From Zygaena filipendulae (Eukaryota; Arthropoda; Insecta; Lepidoptera; Zygaenidae), in NCBI GenBank assembly GCA_907165275.2, contig OU015662.1:9121501-9185500 (forward strand): 64,000 nucleotides of DNA, given 5' to 3'. Below the pieces are notes generated by a model. That model was not told the origin of the DNA and searched no databases. It saw nothing but the letters and a program-made list of their open reading frames with translations. Numbering within the stretch: position 1 is the stretch's first letter; each line of letters opens with the position of its first letter. A program made the position numbers and the translations under genes. Shown piece by piece: positions 13,566 to 23,734 of the stretch.

Positions 13566-13974
13566 AATCAACAGGTGTAACCATGGTGACGCTTTTAAAT
13601 GCTCCACAAAACGTTATTCGAGAATGTATTCGTCTCAGAGTATTTATCGTAACTTATTATTTCGCTTCTCACCTACATTTTCTGTAAGGTCAAATATAAA
13701 TTAGCATAAAGCCTACAAAACGTTAATAACATAGTGCTACGATATTGCGTGGTTTTAATTTGAGAGTCTACGTCAGGTCCTGGTCGAATAAAAAAAAGTT
13801 TACTTTTGACGAACGTTCCATGAACCCTATTAATACGTGTGCAAAAAGACGTCAATCGGAGACGTAAAAAAATAGGATGACATACGGTAAATACGCGTAA
13901 CGTGGCTATGACCAGCGATGTATTCATAGCTAGCCGAACGTATAATTTATCAGGTCTACGTAACACCCGAAGCA

Positions 13975-14600
13975 TCCGGCGGCGGCGACGTCACGGGAGC
14001 GCGCGTGCCGCGGGGCTAATTGTGGCATTACCAAATCGGTGTTCGCGAATCGGCAGCGCGTAGTCGCGAAAGCGCACCGTGATTCAGCTGCCGGTGAAAG
14101 TGGCGGGCGCTCGGAGACGAGGGAGCGCGGGCCGGGCGGCGCGCACGACGCGCGACGTCACGCGCGCTCAGGCCGCGGCGAGCCTCCGCGCCCACGCGGG
14201 CCGCCCACGCGCCGCGCGCCGCCCGCCGCTCGGCTGCACCGCCATCGCCATCACTACACTTGTGCGCCCCTCGCTTTTCGCGCGCCTCCCTTCGACGTCG
14301 CGACGCCGCGCCATTTTCCCGCGCACGTGGGCGACGATGGCGAACCGAGAGCGCCCGGCCTGAACGCCATTAACACGGCCGTCGTGAATGAACGTCGACC
14401 TCGACCGAGCGGCTGACGTCCATCGATAGGGCGCGCGGCGGCCGACGACCGTCAGCGCGCGCGTGCCGCACGCCCTCGCCGCCGCGCCGCGCCGCGCCCG
14501 AGCACGCCTCAGTCGAGGATGTAGCGTTCGCCGCGCGACGACACACTCGCTGCGTGCGAAATCTGTGTTCATTTATCAGTAGCTGCCCGCGACGGCATAT
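13975..14600 (+). promoter_or_regulatory. sr: Promoter region A of the Egr/stripe gene (CpG island)
   Basis: A roughly 600-bp CpG-dense island precedes exon A in otherwise AT-rich DNA. It holds near-CRE elements (CGACGTCA at 14153-14160, TGACGTCC at 14414-14421, and ACGTCAC near 13988) and two exact Egr binding sites at 14189-14210. A TCAGT initiator match at 14576-14580 lies at its downstream edge and is a plausible start site. I saw no strong TATA box. The start site is an inference and needs transcript ends. Confidence 0.6.
14189..14210 (-). promoter_or_regulatory. Two tandem exact Egr binding sites
   Basis: CGCCCACGC occurs at 14189-14197 and 14202-14210, 13 bp apart. Both are the complement of GCGTGGGCG, the optimal Zif268/EGR1 site. 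The protein encoded by this locus keeps the same base-contacting finger residues, so autoregulation is a direct prediction. Whether it activates or represses cannot be read from sequence. Confidence 0.6.
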
Positions 14601-14680
14601 ACAGTGTTGTTAACGCGCCGCGAATACGTTGTATCCTAAACATAAATAATTCTGTGATCGCGTCAATTTAAATATTTTTT

Positions 14681-14908
14681 ATGCAAGTTAGATTATAATT
14701 ATTATCTTATGACTGTAAGGTATTTTGTATCAATACATACGTGTAGCGTGGTGCCGCGTGTCTCGTTGCGCGGGAGTGCGGTGCGTGTGTGAGTGGTCGC
14801 TCGCCGGGGCGGAGCGCGGGCGTGCTGGGTCCGGGGCCGCGCATGGTGCTGGTGGTGCGGTGTGTGCGGTGCGCGTGCGGGGATGCGCTCGTGCGATGCT
14901 CTCGGTGA
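14681..14908 (+). promoter_or_regulatory. Upstream ORF cluster in the isoform A leader
   Basis: Three upstream ATGs precede the main start in other frames or terminate early: 14681-14698 (5 codons plus stop), 14709-14792 (27 codons plus stop), and 14843-14908, which overlaps the main ATG at 14896. A further ATG at 14883 opens a long frame overlapping exon A. If the transcript begins near 14578 these would reduce or regulate initiation. The isoform B leader has no upstream ATG. Confidence 0.5.
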
Positions 14909-15154
14909 TCGCGATGCGTCGGCCGGAGGACGAGGAGCTGGGCGGGCGCGGCGAAAGCGACGAGTTCGTGGATATATCCCAGATGCAGTTGCTGGTGGAG
15001 GCGGGCCCGAGCGGCCTGCACTACGGCGGGCCGCCGCCGCCGCACGCGCAGCCGCAGCCGTACGCGCAGCTGCAGCCCGCCCCGCACTACGCGTCCGCCA
15101 CCACCACGTCCGTAGACGACCTCTTCGCTATGTACTTCACACCTACCACGCAAG
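14896..15154 (+). CDS. sr: Egr/stripe isoform A, first coding exon (residues 1-86)
   Basis: This exon encodes the N-terminal 86 residues of the long isoform. The start MLSVIAMRRPEDEEL is the first in-frame ATG; a second, MRRPEDEE, is at codon 7. Residues 11-26 are acidic, 46-64 are rich in Pro, Gln and His, and 72-81 (SVDDLFAMYF) are acidic-hydrophobic, as in activation domains. The donor is CAAG|GTGAGG with the cut after 15154, leaving one base (G) of the next codon; this matches the acceptor phase of the exon at 56062. No exon between the two is required. GC content and codon use match the other Egr exons and contrast with the surrounding intron. The exon alone is not diagnostic of Egr; the assignment rests on splice phase, the CpG island and position. 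A longer N-terminus from a non-ATG codon upstream cannot be excluded. Confidence 0.8.
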
Positions 15155-17235
15155 GTGAGGCGCGTTATACACGAATACACACCAATGTTTATGATTTTAT
15201 CTGCAGCAAGCAAAGTTTGGGCCGGACCTTAAAGGAGTTTCAGTTTATTTGAAGAAATACCTTGAAACCAATTTCAGTACTCCCTCACATTTCTGCCTAC
15301 TCTTTAATGAGATTAAAAGTGCAACTGTAACATCTAAGCGGGTGTTTAAAAATCAGCGTGGTCTTAAAGCTACCGATTTATCTCAGGACGTCAATTTTGC
15401 TATACATTTTATACATTTTGAATACCTACTTTAAAAACATGTTCGACAATGATCAAGAAAAATCCAATCATTTTAATCGCAAACACAAAAAAAATGTATT
15501 GAAAAAATACCTATATAAGTATTTACATTATTTTGGAAGCTTTCTATCACAAACTACTTAGAGATACTACGGTCTTTCTATGTGGACATATGTTTTTTCA
15601 ACCCATTGACCATTGTTTCATGGTCAAGGTCGAGCCAATGAAAGCATCGTTGTCAATGAACGCATTCCGGACATTCCATGGGTCAGCAAGTGTCAACTCG
15701 AGGCACGCTTGCGGGTCCCGGCTAGTCAGCACCACTCGGAATCACTATCTAGACCGGATAGGGCTAATACTCGGCGTCAGCGACAGCACGCGACGCTATC
15801 GGATTCGTCCGACTAACAATAAACAATCACTATAGCTACGACCGTTAATATAATGTTTATTCCAAAACAAAATAACTGTTCACTGCTACTAAAAATAACT
15901 ATCAAAATCTTTTAATTCTCAACTGTTTTCTTTTTTTTTAATGTGGTAATAGATACAAAGAAACAATATGTTCTTGTGCTTTAATAGTGGATCCGACGGC
16001 CTTCCTATTATAACTATGCGAGTATATTGTTAGATATACAGGATGGAAATGACGGGTCAGTAAGGGCGGTTACCTTAAAGGTTGAACCACGCACGTTGAA
16101 ACGGGTCGTGAGAAAAACACGGTTCATAAATTTATAATTTAGTGTAATCAGTACAGAATCTAAGAGTAAGTTTAAACATATACAAAACAGTCACTGGCCT
16201 TCGCGATCCGTGGTAGAAGTAGAGTCCGAAGCTGCAGTGGCGTCGGCCAGGATGCGAAGATCAGGAAGAAGAAGGAACAGGAACAGCAGAAGATCCAAAG
16301 TTATTCAAGTAAAGATTGTAGATAGGTTGAAGGAAGTAGTTTTGATATCCAAAGAAGGAAGCTGAATCATTTGTCATCATGAAATTCTTGCCGACAGCCA
16401 TCAAGGTCTCACGCCACATCACAAAAGACCAGTGAGTGATATAAAAACATTACATGAGAGCTGGATCAAGGCTTACAAATATTAAAATATAATGTACAAA
16501 TAAAACAATTAAATACCTGTTTAGTGAACAGCTTCCTTTTGTAATTTAAGTTGTAGATTTTTGATTATATTATAGCTTGCAGATATTTAAGATTATAATA
16601 TATTCATTTAATTTGTTTAAAAGACAAATCACAGCGTAGTTGCTTTACGCAGTGTGAAAAAATGCGAAAGAAAAACAAAACAATAGCGCTGACGCTCAAG
16701 AAAAATAAATTTTGAATTTAGATGAAAAAAAGAACGTACTACCTCCATGGGCGTTAGCACCATGTTACAACGTATGGTCTTAGGAGACCATACCTTATTT
16801 TTGGAGTTATTGCTATCGGAATATATATGTAGATTTTGAAAAAAATGCAGTCAGCAAGAAATCGGCGATTTTCCAAAATATTTTTTATTAGCTTAATCAA
16901 CCCTGTCTCCGACAACGATCAAAAGGCTCTATGGGGTCAAGTTAGGTTAGGGTTTCAGAAATGTCACAAACCGAAAAAAACTTTACCCATACATTTGTTA
17001 GGAAAATGAATTGTAGCACAGTATATTTCGATTAGGCACTGTTTATGTTTGATTCGTTTCCTTTTGTCTTGTGCTGAAATAAATGTATTTTCTTTCTTTC
17101 TTTCTAATGAAAAGTTTCTTATTTCGAGAAAAGACTGGCTGCCAAGAATGAGCTCGACAGCAAAAAAAGTTTAGTAGTCCGAGTCTGACCATTTCAAATT
17201 TTATTTCGAATTATTGTTTTCCTTACACAAAACCA
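15155..17235. other. Start of Egr intron A, no gene seen
   Basis: AT-rich intronic DNA. A less AT-rich patch at 15610-15830 is open in two frames but has no recognisable domain. GTATGGTCT/AGACCATAC (16772-16793) forms a 9-bp stem with a 4-nt loop. A short TTTC microsatellite lies at about 17089-17105. Confidence 0.4.
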
Positions 17236-17240
17236 GATAG

Positions 17241-17795
17241 CAGTGTTGCCGTTTGTACGGCAATTGCCGTTTCGTACGGCAATCAGGCTTTTTTAAGACA
17301 AATTTTACGGTATACGGCAGAGTGGTAATTGTCGTACGCTAAAATACGGCAATCAGGCAATCAATAACAGGCATATATATAATCATATCAGGCAATAAGG
17401 AAAACGAAATAAATAAATTGTAGATGAAACGTAATCAGCGTTTGCGTAAAAATGAACGCAACTCTACTTATTTTATTTATTGTCTTTGGTATTCGGAGAA
17501 TTCCGAAGGGAAATTCCCTAATCCTATTCTATTCATTTTGGGCTTGGTAGATTTTGGTAGAATTTACAGATTTTTTTTTTTGGTAGATTGAGTAATAAAA
17601 AAGTGGTCACACTGTTACTACTTGATAGTTATTTGTATCAAATCGACGAGACGAGTGATTTCATGTCTATATTTAAATTTTTCATGTAAATTATTGAAAT
17701 AAAAAATTGTACGGCAATTTTTGTTTCAATACTGTAATTTCATCTCTTGCGTACGGCAACCCTGCAAATGACCAGCGGCAACACTAGTGATTACC
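17241..17795. mobile_element. Probable degenerate inverted-repeat element
   Basis: The left end CAGTGTTGCCGTTTGTACGG is mirrored by the right end CCAGCGGCAACACTAG. GTACGGCAA and its complement recur several times near both ends (17255-17355 and 17700-17760). The CAGTGTTG end suggests hAT, but I found no clean 8-bp duplication. Confidence 0.4.
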
Positions 17796-18197
17796 TTCGC
17801 TCTGGTTTCTCTCTTGAGTTGGTGAATTCAAATCTAGAGCTTTAAGATTTATTGGAAGCGCTATGTAGACAGACAGACGCGGTGAAGAACTTTATTTTAT
17901 AATATGGAAGGATAAAAATGTTAATCCACAAATCTCGAACAATTCTCCTTATATATATTTCTTAATAACCTTACTTCACTTGGCAAAACCAACTTCTTGA
18001 GTTGAAATTTTCTGTGAGGCAAAGCGATGGTTTGTTTTCTTGTATCACGCTTGATGGTTGTAAAAAAGTCCTTACAAGCAAGCCAACAAGGCAAGATTTG
18101 AGTACCTAAAGTTCTTTCGTGTTGCATGTAGGTGCTAACACACAAACTGATCGACACTCAAAAAAATATTGTTTTGGATCTGCTATGTAGGTATCTA

Positions 18198-18508
18198 TCT
18201 ATACTATAATAAAAGAGTAGAATCTGCGATTCTATACATTGAATATTTTTGACAAATTTTGACAGGGAGTGATAAAAGAAGAGTAACCAACCACAAAAAA
18301 AGAGTTTTCAAAACTCTTTTCTGTCTGTCTGTCTGTCTGTTCGCGATAATCTCCGAACCTACTGAATGGATTTTCATGCGGTTTTTACAGGTAAATTAAG
18401 CTAAACCTGGAGCTACATATGGGCTTTGTTTCATTTAAATCGGATGTTGGGAAATAAAGTTGTCATACACAAACGTTTCATGCGAGTGAAACCGCGGGGC
18501 ACAGCTAG
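18198..18508 (+). mobile_element. Full-length non-autonomous Helitron-like element (Lep1 type)
   Basis: It begins TCTATACTATAATAAAAG and ends in CTAG, preceded by the GC-rich palindrome core CCGCGG. It sits between A (18197) and T (18509), the insertion site expected for Helitrons. It has no Rep/helicase frame. At 311 bp it is the best-bounded copy of a family with many fragments in this window. Confidence 0.72.
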
Positions 18509-19048
18509 TAATACATATGATATTAAAACCCACCAATTATATATTATTTTCCACAGTCATCATGGAAACGGATTCGCTTCTCTTAGGTCTATTAAAATAG
18601 GCGGGACCTAAGCCAGCCCATTCGATAAGACGTTTTTTTCAATCTCTGTTGTGATTGGTGGCAAATGAAACCTAAGAATGACTGAAGAAACTATTGTATT
18701 ACTTGAATCAAAACAAATAGGACCAATTATCTTAACGTCTATTCTCAATTTATATAAACGAACAATCTCATATCAATTGATAGACGAAAGAAAAAGACCG
18801 CAGATTGTATTCGTTCGAAGGTGTCTTAATAAAAGCGCTATTATAACTGCTAAAGCTTTTATACGCTGGTGAGCAAAACGATCGACTCAAAGTTTGCGAG
18901 ATAAAGAAATGAGCTACTAAGTATATCATATCACATACATGCCTACTCTACAAGATATAAAACCATAACATCACATATGGTAATGCAGCTGGTTTCATAA
19001 GCTTGTTGACTATAGGTACTAGACACAAATGTGGGTTCCTTGTTAAAA

Positions 19049-19230
19049 AGTCAAAGTCAAATCCTTTATTAAAATTTGCCCCAAAATGTGGCTCTTTTTG
19101 ACGTCAATATAATGACAGTTATTATGATAACACCCATAAAACATCCACCCTTCACAGCTTCCTAGTGCTATGGCTGAAGAGAAGAAGCTGCGCAACAAAC
19201 TCTTCAGCAGCACGCTGTCAGTTACAATAT
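19049..19230 (-). mobile_element. LINE 3'-end fragment (partner at 33398-33520)
   Basis: AAAGTCAAATCCTTTATTAA, TTGACGTCAATATAATGACAG and ACATCCACCCTTCACAGCTTCC recur in reverse complement at 33398-33520. The layout (polyadenylation-like AT tail, then the ...CTTCACAGC block) looks like a retroelement 3' end. The family is not certain. Confidence 0.5.
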
Positions 19231-19439
19231 AGATATATCTATAATATAATTAGTGGTAACTCAACTTGCAATTAATTATGTGAGAACAATGAGCCGTACC
19301 CAGCAATAAACTACCGTACAGATACAGAGACAACTAGGATTATCTATAATCAAAAACACAAAGTACAATAAGAAACGGAAAAACAATGAAATCCTCCACG
19401 AGCTTAAGGAAAGAAAAAAACTGATTTTAAATTCAGTGT

Positions 19440-20690
19440 TTGATTCAATGTTTAAAAAATTGTTGTCTTTCCTGACCCGTATGACTGCTTGGAGATGATT
19501 TCTCATCTATCTTATTAGTTTTCTCACAATATCTGCCGATATGGCTTCCCACTCTTTTTCCATGGCTGATTACATTTATTGTAAGGTCGAAGGCGCTGCA
19601 GTCCTGGCTTCTTCTGAGCTCGTGCCATGTGCTCAAATATGTTGAGGTCAGGACTTCACGCTGGCCAGTTTAAAGTGTGAATTTGTATATCGAAGAGAAA
19701 ATCGTTAACTGTCCGGGCAACATGAGGTCAGGCGTTGTCATAAATTAGATATAAATTATGATCCGCACTTTCTGCATAAGAAAAGACATGATCCGTGAGT
19801 ATTTCTTCAATGAAGCCCAGATCGTCATAGTAATTCACCATGACTACCCGCTAATCAAGAGGTTCTGGGTTGGTAAATTGGTGGTCCCTAAGGGGGTAGA
19901 TTTTGTGCGGTCAACACCACTTTATTGACTTTTCACTTTCCAATCGGGGCGTGTTTATATAACTAATTAACTATACTACAATGTATATGTAATGATATGT
20001 GTTGGATACCACGTTTGTTTGGTTTCCACGAAACAAGCTTATAACTGATCAAGTAGATCTATATTTTCTGAAGTGTTACTAATAAAAATTATTGCTGAAC
20101 AGTTACACTGCCGCCTCTGGTTCCGTCGGCATTGAAATTCCTGCCCAAACCTTTACAGTACTTGCCCCATCCCACTATTTCATCAATGCAACACTGCGCA
20201 TGACGTTCACCAGCTCGGTTTCTTCCGTCGATCGCTACGCAAGCACATTCAGGACTTATCGGAGAACAAAACTGAGCTCTATTGCGCTAGACTGCAACCG
20301 ACAGGTTCAGGTGTAAATCTAAATCTTGCTGGTCGATGAGCTGCTGTCAATTTTGACCACTGAGCTGGTCTTTTTGCTGTCAGGTTCGCTATTGCAAACC
20401 TTTTTCTAACTGTTCAAGAAATGACAGCACGTTTGCGGACACTTCGTAGTTCTTTTTGAACGCCAGTAAGGTAGAGATTTCGTAACGATGTTGTCACGGT
20501 CGTCCTGCTCACTAGTACATCTTCTACCCGAACCATGTCTCCGAGTAAAGTCACCGGTCTCTATGAAGCACCTGTTTACTCTGGAGACAGCAGTTCGACT
20601 GACTTTCTCAGATTTAGTTGTGTTGCGACAGCACATTAATTCAGTCCCTGTTACAGAACGACAACTTGAGCGATTTTTGTGGGTATAGTC
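19440..20690 (-). pseudogene. Tc1-like transposase pseudogene
   Basis: Read on the minus strand, the N-terminal helix-turn-helix is clear at 20636-20406 (AVSRVNRCFIETGDFTRRHG and GSGRRCTSEQDDRDNI). It is followed across frameshifts by the catalytic region: SSVLFSDKSRMCL (first Asp), then GERHAQCCIDEIVGWG, then YDNA-stop-PHVARTVNDFL (second Asp), then SPDLNIFEH (final Glu). These are the ordered DD34E landmarks of Tc1-family transposases. At least two in-frame stops and several frame changes mean that no functional protein can be made. It is oriented opposite to the host Egr gene, within intron A. Terminal inverted repeats were not identified. Confidence 0.82.
20025..20070 (+). repeat. SINE 3'-tail fragment
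   Basis: GGTTTCCACGAAACAAGCTTATAACTGATCAAGTAGATCT corresponds in pieces to the tail shared by copies at 33835-33925, 41480-41560, 51085-51170 and 55925-55985. It is truncated. Confidence 0.5.
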
Positions 20691-20899
20691 GTAGTTGTAG
20701 AGATGTGTTTAGTTAAACTTTTAATAAGTCACTAATAAGCAAATCAAGGATACCTACGCTTTTATAGGGAAAGATTAGATGTCGAACATTACCACATGTC
20801 GTGAATCGTAATTTCAATTTGATTATGCCATTGCTGCATGCGTGATAGAATAAAAGAGGATTACTTTCATTTATAGTTTTATAAAACCAACGATATACC

Positions 20900-21059
20900 T
20901 AATGCTAACAAATGTTATAAATGTCAATTTGAGTTTGTTTGTTGCGCTTACGCTTTTACGCTTAACTAGTCAGCCGATCATCATGTAACTTTGCATTATG
21001 GTCAGGGGTACCTACACAGGGTACTTTTTACATCACACAAAACCGCGGGGAAGAGCTAG
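20900..21059 (+). mobile_element. Helitron-like (Lep1-type) copy
   Basis: It shows the family order: ATGTTATAAATG start region, TTTGTTTGTTGCGC, CGATCATCATG, CAGGGTACTTTTTA, then AAAACCGCGGGGAAGAGCTAG. The element ends at CTAG (21056-21059) followed by T. Confidence 0.65.
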
Positions 21060-21154
21060 TTTACAGTAAAAGCGAGTCGGCTGATCTGTTAGTGTGACAC
21101 CCAAATGTTTACGGGGCACGTAACAGACAGCTCCCTGTGATCCGCGATGATACT

Positions 21155-21355
21155 GTCAAAGAAGGTGGCGTCCCACGCCTGGCGCGTTGGTTGGAGAGCG
21201 GCGGCTCGTGTGAGGAGCCCACACGACGCCATTACAGTTGAGGAGATGTGGCTAGATGAGCGATAGCCGGCCCTGCGCGTCGAGTGCCTCCGCGCCGGCC
21301 GAGAGGGCACGCGCGTGCCTTTGTGACGCCACCGCTGCCGCCGCACGTCACCACA
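21155..21355. promoter_or_regulatory. Intronic GC-rich island
   Basis: About 200 bp of GC-rich sequence in AT-rich intron A, with no supported exon. It is a candidate regulatory island, with no direct evidence for function. Confidence 0.3.
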
Positions 21356-21564
21356 TATAAGTCGACTATCTAAACGCACAAGACAAGACGCCGACCAACC
21401 GCTACTTGTTACATGATCATCTCTGCATCACCATACCGCGATATGTCGAATATTGTCTGTTTCATGTCTGTATATCTAGCTGTAACCGCAATCGCATTAG
21501 GATATACACATATATATACACGGTGAGTTTTTTTTTCGGGTCAGTATGGGAAAATTCTAAACTA

Positions 21565-22159
21565 AAGGGTCTTTCAATAGGGACGGGTCGATGTTGGCAG
21601 CCTGTGGCGGCCATGTTGTTTTAACGTCGTCTTTCTAACCTATATTTTTTTATTCAGTTAGTAATGCCAAATCACCATGGCAAGTTACACGGTTGAGCAA
21701 CACGTCCAAATGTTAAAAATGTATTACCAAAATGAGTGTTCGTTAGTGCAAACGTTACGTGCATTGCGCCCATTTTACGGCAGACGAAGTGGTCCTTCAA
21801 AGTCGACTCTCCAACGTTTGGTGGCCAAATTCGACTTATCACCTTTAGACTTTTTTTTGTGGGGTTTTCTTAAGTCGCAGGTCTATACCAATAAGCCACA
21901 ATCGACCGATGCCCTTAAAGTCAACATAGCTCAGGCTATCGCTGAAATTCAACCCGAACTATGCGGCAGAGTTGTTGAACATTGGACAACTCGAATTCGT
22001 GCCACCGTGAGAAGCCGCGGCGGACATTTAAACGATGTGATTTTCCACACATAATGGCATATATAGCTCTTTCGAATAAAAAAAAAAAATCGTTAAAATC
22101 TCACACACGGCCTTTTTTATTTCATGTCAAAATCGACCCGTCCTTATTGAAAGACCCTT
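21565..22159 (+). mobile_element. Non-autonomous Tc1/mariner-type element, 595 bp
   Basis: The terminal inverted repeats AAGGGTCTTTCAATA and TATTGAAAGACCCTT extend to about 27 bp with one mismatch. TA flanks both sides (21563-21564 and 22160-22161), the target duplication typical of Tc1/mariner. The matching uninterrupted arm of the host MITE proves both boundaries. It contains an internally deleted transposase frame. Confidence 0.9.
21677..22054 (+). pseudogene. Internally deleted Tc1/mariner-type transposase
   Basis: An uninterrupted 125-codon frame joins an N-terminal helix-turn-helix segment (MASYTVEQHVQMLKMYYQ, LRALRPFYGRRSGPSKSTLQ, LVAKF; residues 1-52) directly to a C-terminal segment (DLSPLDFFLWGFLKSQVY to GGHLNDVIFHT; residues 53-125). 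Related full-length enzymes are about 340-360 residues, so roughly 220 residues including the first two catalytic Asp residues are missing. The SPLDFFLWG motif is the position of the third catalytic acidic residue. The fusion is in frame, but the product cannot catalyse transposition. It could still bind the terminal repeats through the N-terminus. Confidence 0.85.
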
Positions 22160-22569
22160 TATAAGAGATAGAGAAAAACTCTCTTAGGAACCGTGATCTT
22201 GATTTTAGATAAAATAAAAATGGTACTTAAAAAATTTAAAAAAAATTTAAATTTTATTTTAATTTTAAATTAAATTTAATTTATTTAGGACATTTTGAAC
22301 CATTTATAAGATAGAGTTTGTTTTGTGGGATTAAGGCAAGTGGCAGATTTTTGGTTTTGTTTGGTTTCAGTTATCGATATTTATCAATTTTTTTTTTATC
22401 AAAAATCTGATATCTACAAATCTATAAATATTTTAAAAAAATGTTTAATTACCATTTTTATTTTATCTAAAATTAAGATCACAGTTCTTAAGAGAGTTTT
22501 TCTCTTATCTCTTATAGTTTAGAATTTCCCCATACTGACCCAAAAAAAAACTCACCGTGTATACCTGTA

Positions 22570-23150
22570 ATGATTGTAGTTTTTGGTTGAATAAATTAAA
22601 TAAATAAATTCGTTTATTTGAATGATACAGTTAAAGAAAAACTGTATTTTAGCTACCTAATTGAAAGTTTTGGTATACGATAATCATGTCCGTCACAGTC
22701 ATTAAATTTTTTTTTTAAGCAACTACTGGCCATGAAAATATTACGTTAATTACAACCGAACCTACAAATAATTCATGGATCTATAAAGAAACAGCCATGA
22801 AACTTGATAAGAACAATATAAATAATTAATTTTAAAACTAACTGGCCCACGTAGTTTCATTTGCTTGTCATACTTCTCACCCTTAACGATGGAAATACCA
22901 AAAACTAAAAATACATATATCTTTATTTGAAAAAGGAGAGATCAAATACCGATTTCTACGACTTAACTTTCCCCCTTCCCTTGTTCATCACCTTAGGGCT
23001 TAGAGTATGATTTTCTGAAAATCTTTTCTTAGTAACCGCCTACATAGAGGGACGCCTTATGCCAAATGTCATTTGTCTAGCTTCAATAGTTTCAACTGGA
23101 GGTTGTTGAATCAGCGAGAAAGCTTCTTGAACACAGAGAAGAAAATAACT
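22570..23150. other. Intron A, no gene seen
   Basis: AT-rich intronic DNA without a supported feature. Confidence 0.35.
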
Positions 23151-23440
23151 GATAGAAAGCCATCTACTTAGTTTAGTATGAAAACAGATGTAAACCAGTG
23201 TCGCCGGGTGAATTTCGCACACAAAACGCTCACGCACAAAAACATTTACTAATGTAAAGAAATGTAACAAACGTTTTATAGATAGATATGTTTTTACTGT
23301 CACTGTTCTCAAAACTCACAGTTTTGGAAAAGTTGTGATAAATATGCTTGGGATGGCAGCAAAAGATAGTTTTGAGCATTTGCTCTAAATTCCTTTGCAA
23401 CGGTAGCGCGCCAGTCCCGCCTACATGTCCTCTCTAGTTA
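23150..23440 (-). repeat. Dispersed repeat segments
   Basis: About 23150-23275 resembles 785-905, and about 23370-23440 is the reverse complement of 4160-4215 (GAGCATTTGCTCTAA, GCGCCAGTCCCGCCTACATG). These may be parts of one transposon family. Confidence 0.45.
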
Positions 23441-23599
23441 ATTTATTTGCTCTGTGTTCTTGAGGTATAAATTCGAGCAAACCTTACACGCACGCACAGT
23501 ACGCACCGCTTTCGAAATAGCCCAAATAATTTCCCTCTACAGTGCATGTCCATGGGCCATTGTTGCATTTGACAAGTGTAGACCGTACGTACGGTAGCC

Positions 23600-23730
23600 A
23601 AGTTTCGATGCATTGTGTGCTTGCAGCGGCGGAGATTCCCGCGAGCCGCCGCGCCGCAAGTTGCTTGTTCCGGCGCACCTGCGACCAATGATGGAGAACA
23701 ATTGCTATCATTACAGCCCGTCGAGGGCCG
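23600..23730. promoter_or_regulatory. Intronic GC-rich island
   Basis: A short GC-rich patch (GCGGCGGAGATTCCCGCGAG and GCCGCCGCGCCGCAAG) inside intron A. No exon could be supported. Confidence 0.25.
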
Positions 23731-23734
23731 GCTA

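Larger units (their letters stand above)
21515..22563. mobile_element. Fold-back MITE split by a nested mariner-like insertion
   Basis: The outer ends are TATACACGGTGAGTTTTTT and its complement ending ACTCACCGTGTATA. Once the inner element (21565-22159) and one TA are ignored, the left arm runs on at 22162 and pairs with the right arm for about 120 bp. The matched order is TCAGTATGGG, TTCTAAACTATAAGAGAT, AAAAACTCTCTTA, GTGATCTT, TTTTAGATAAAATAAAAATG. The uninterrupted right arm (near 22510-22520) still shows the original site, AAACTATAAGAG. Confidence 0.88.

Noticed and set aside
14039..14572. Frames of 94-134 codons in the promoter A island
   Set aside because: Arg/Ala-rich translations produced by CpG-rich DNA, upstream of the coding start, with no splice support.
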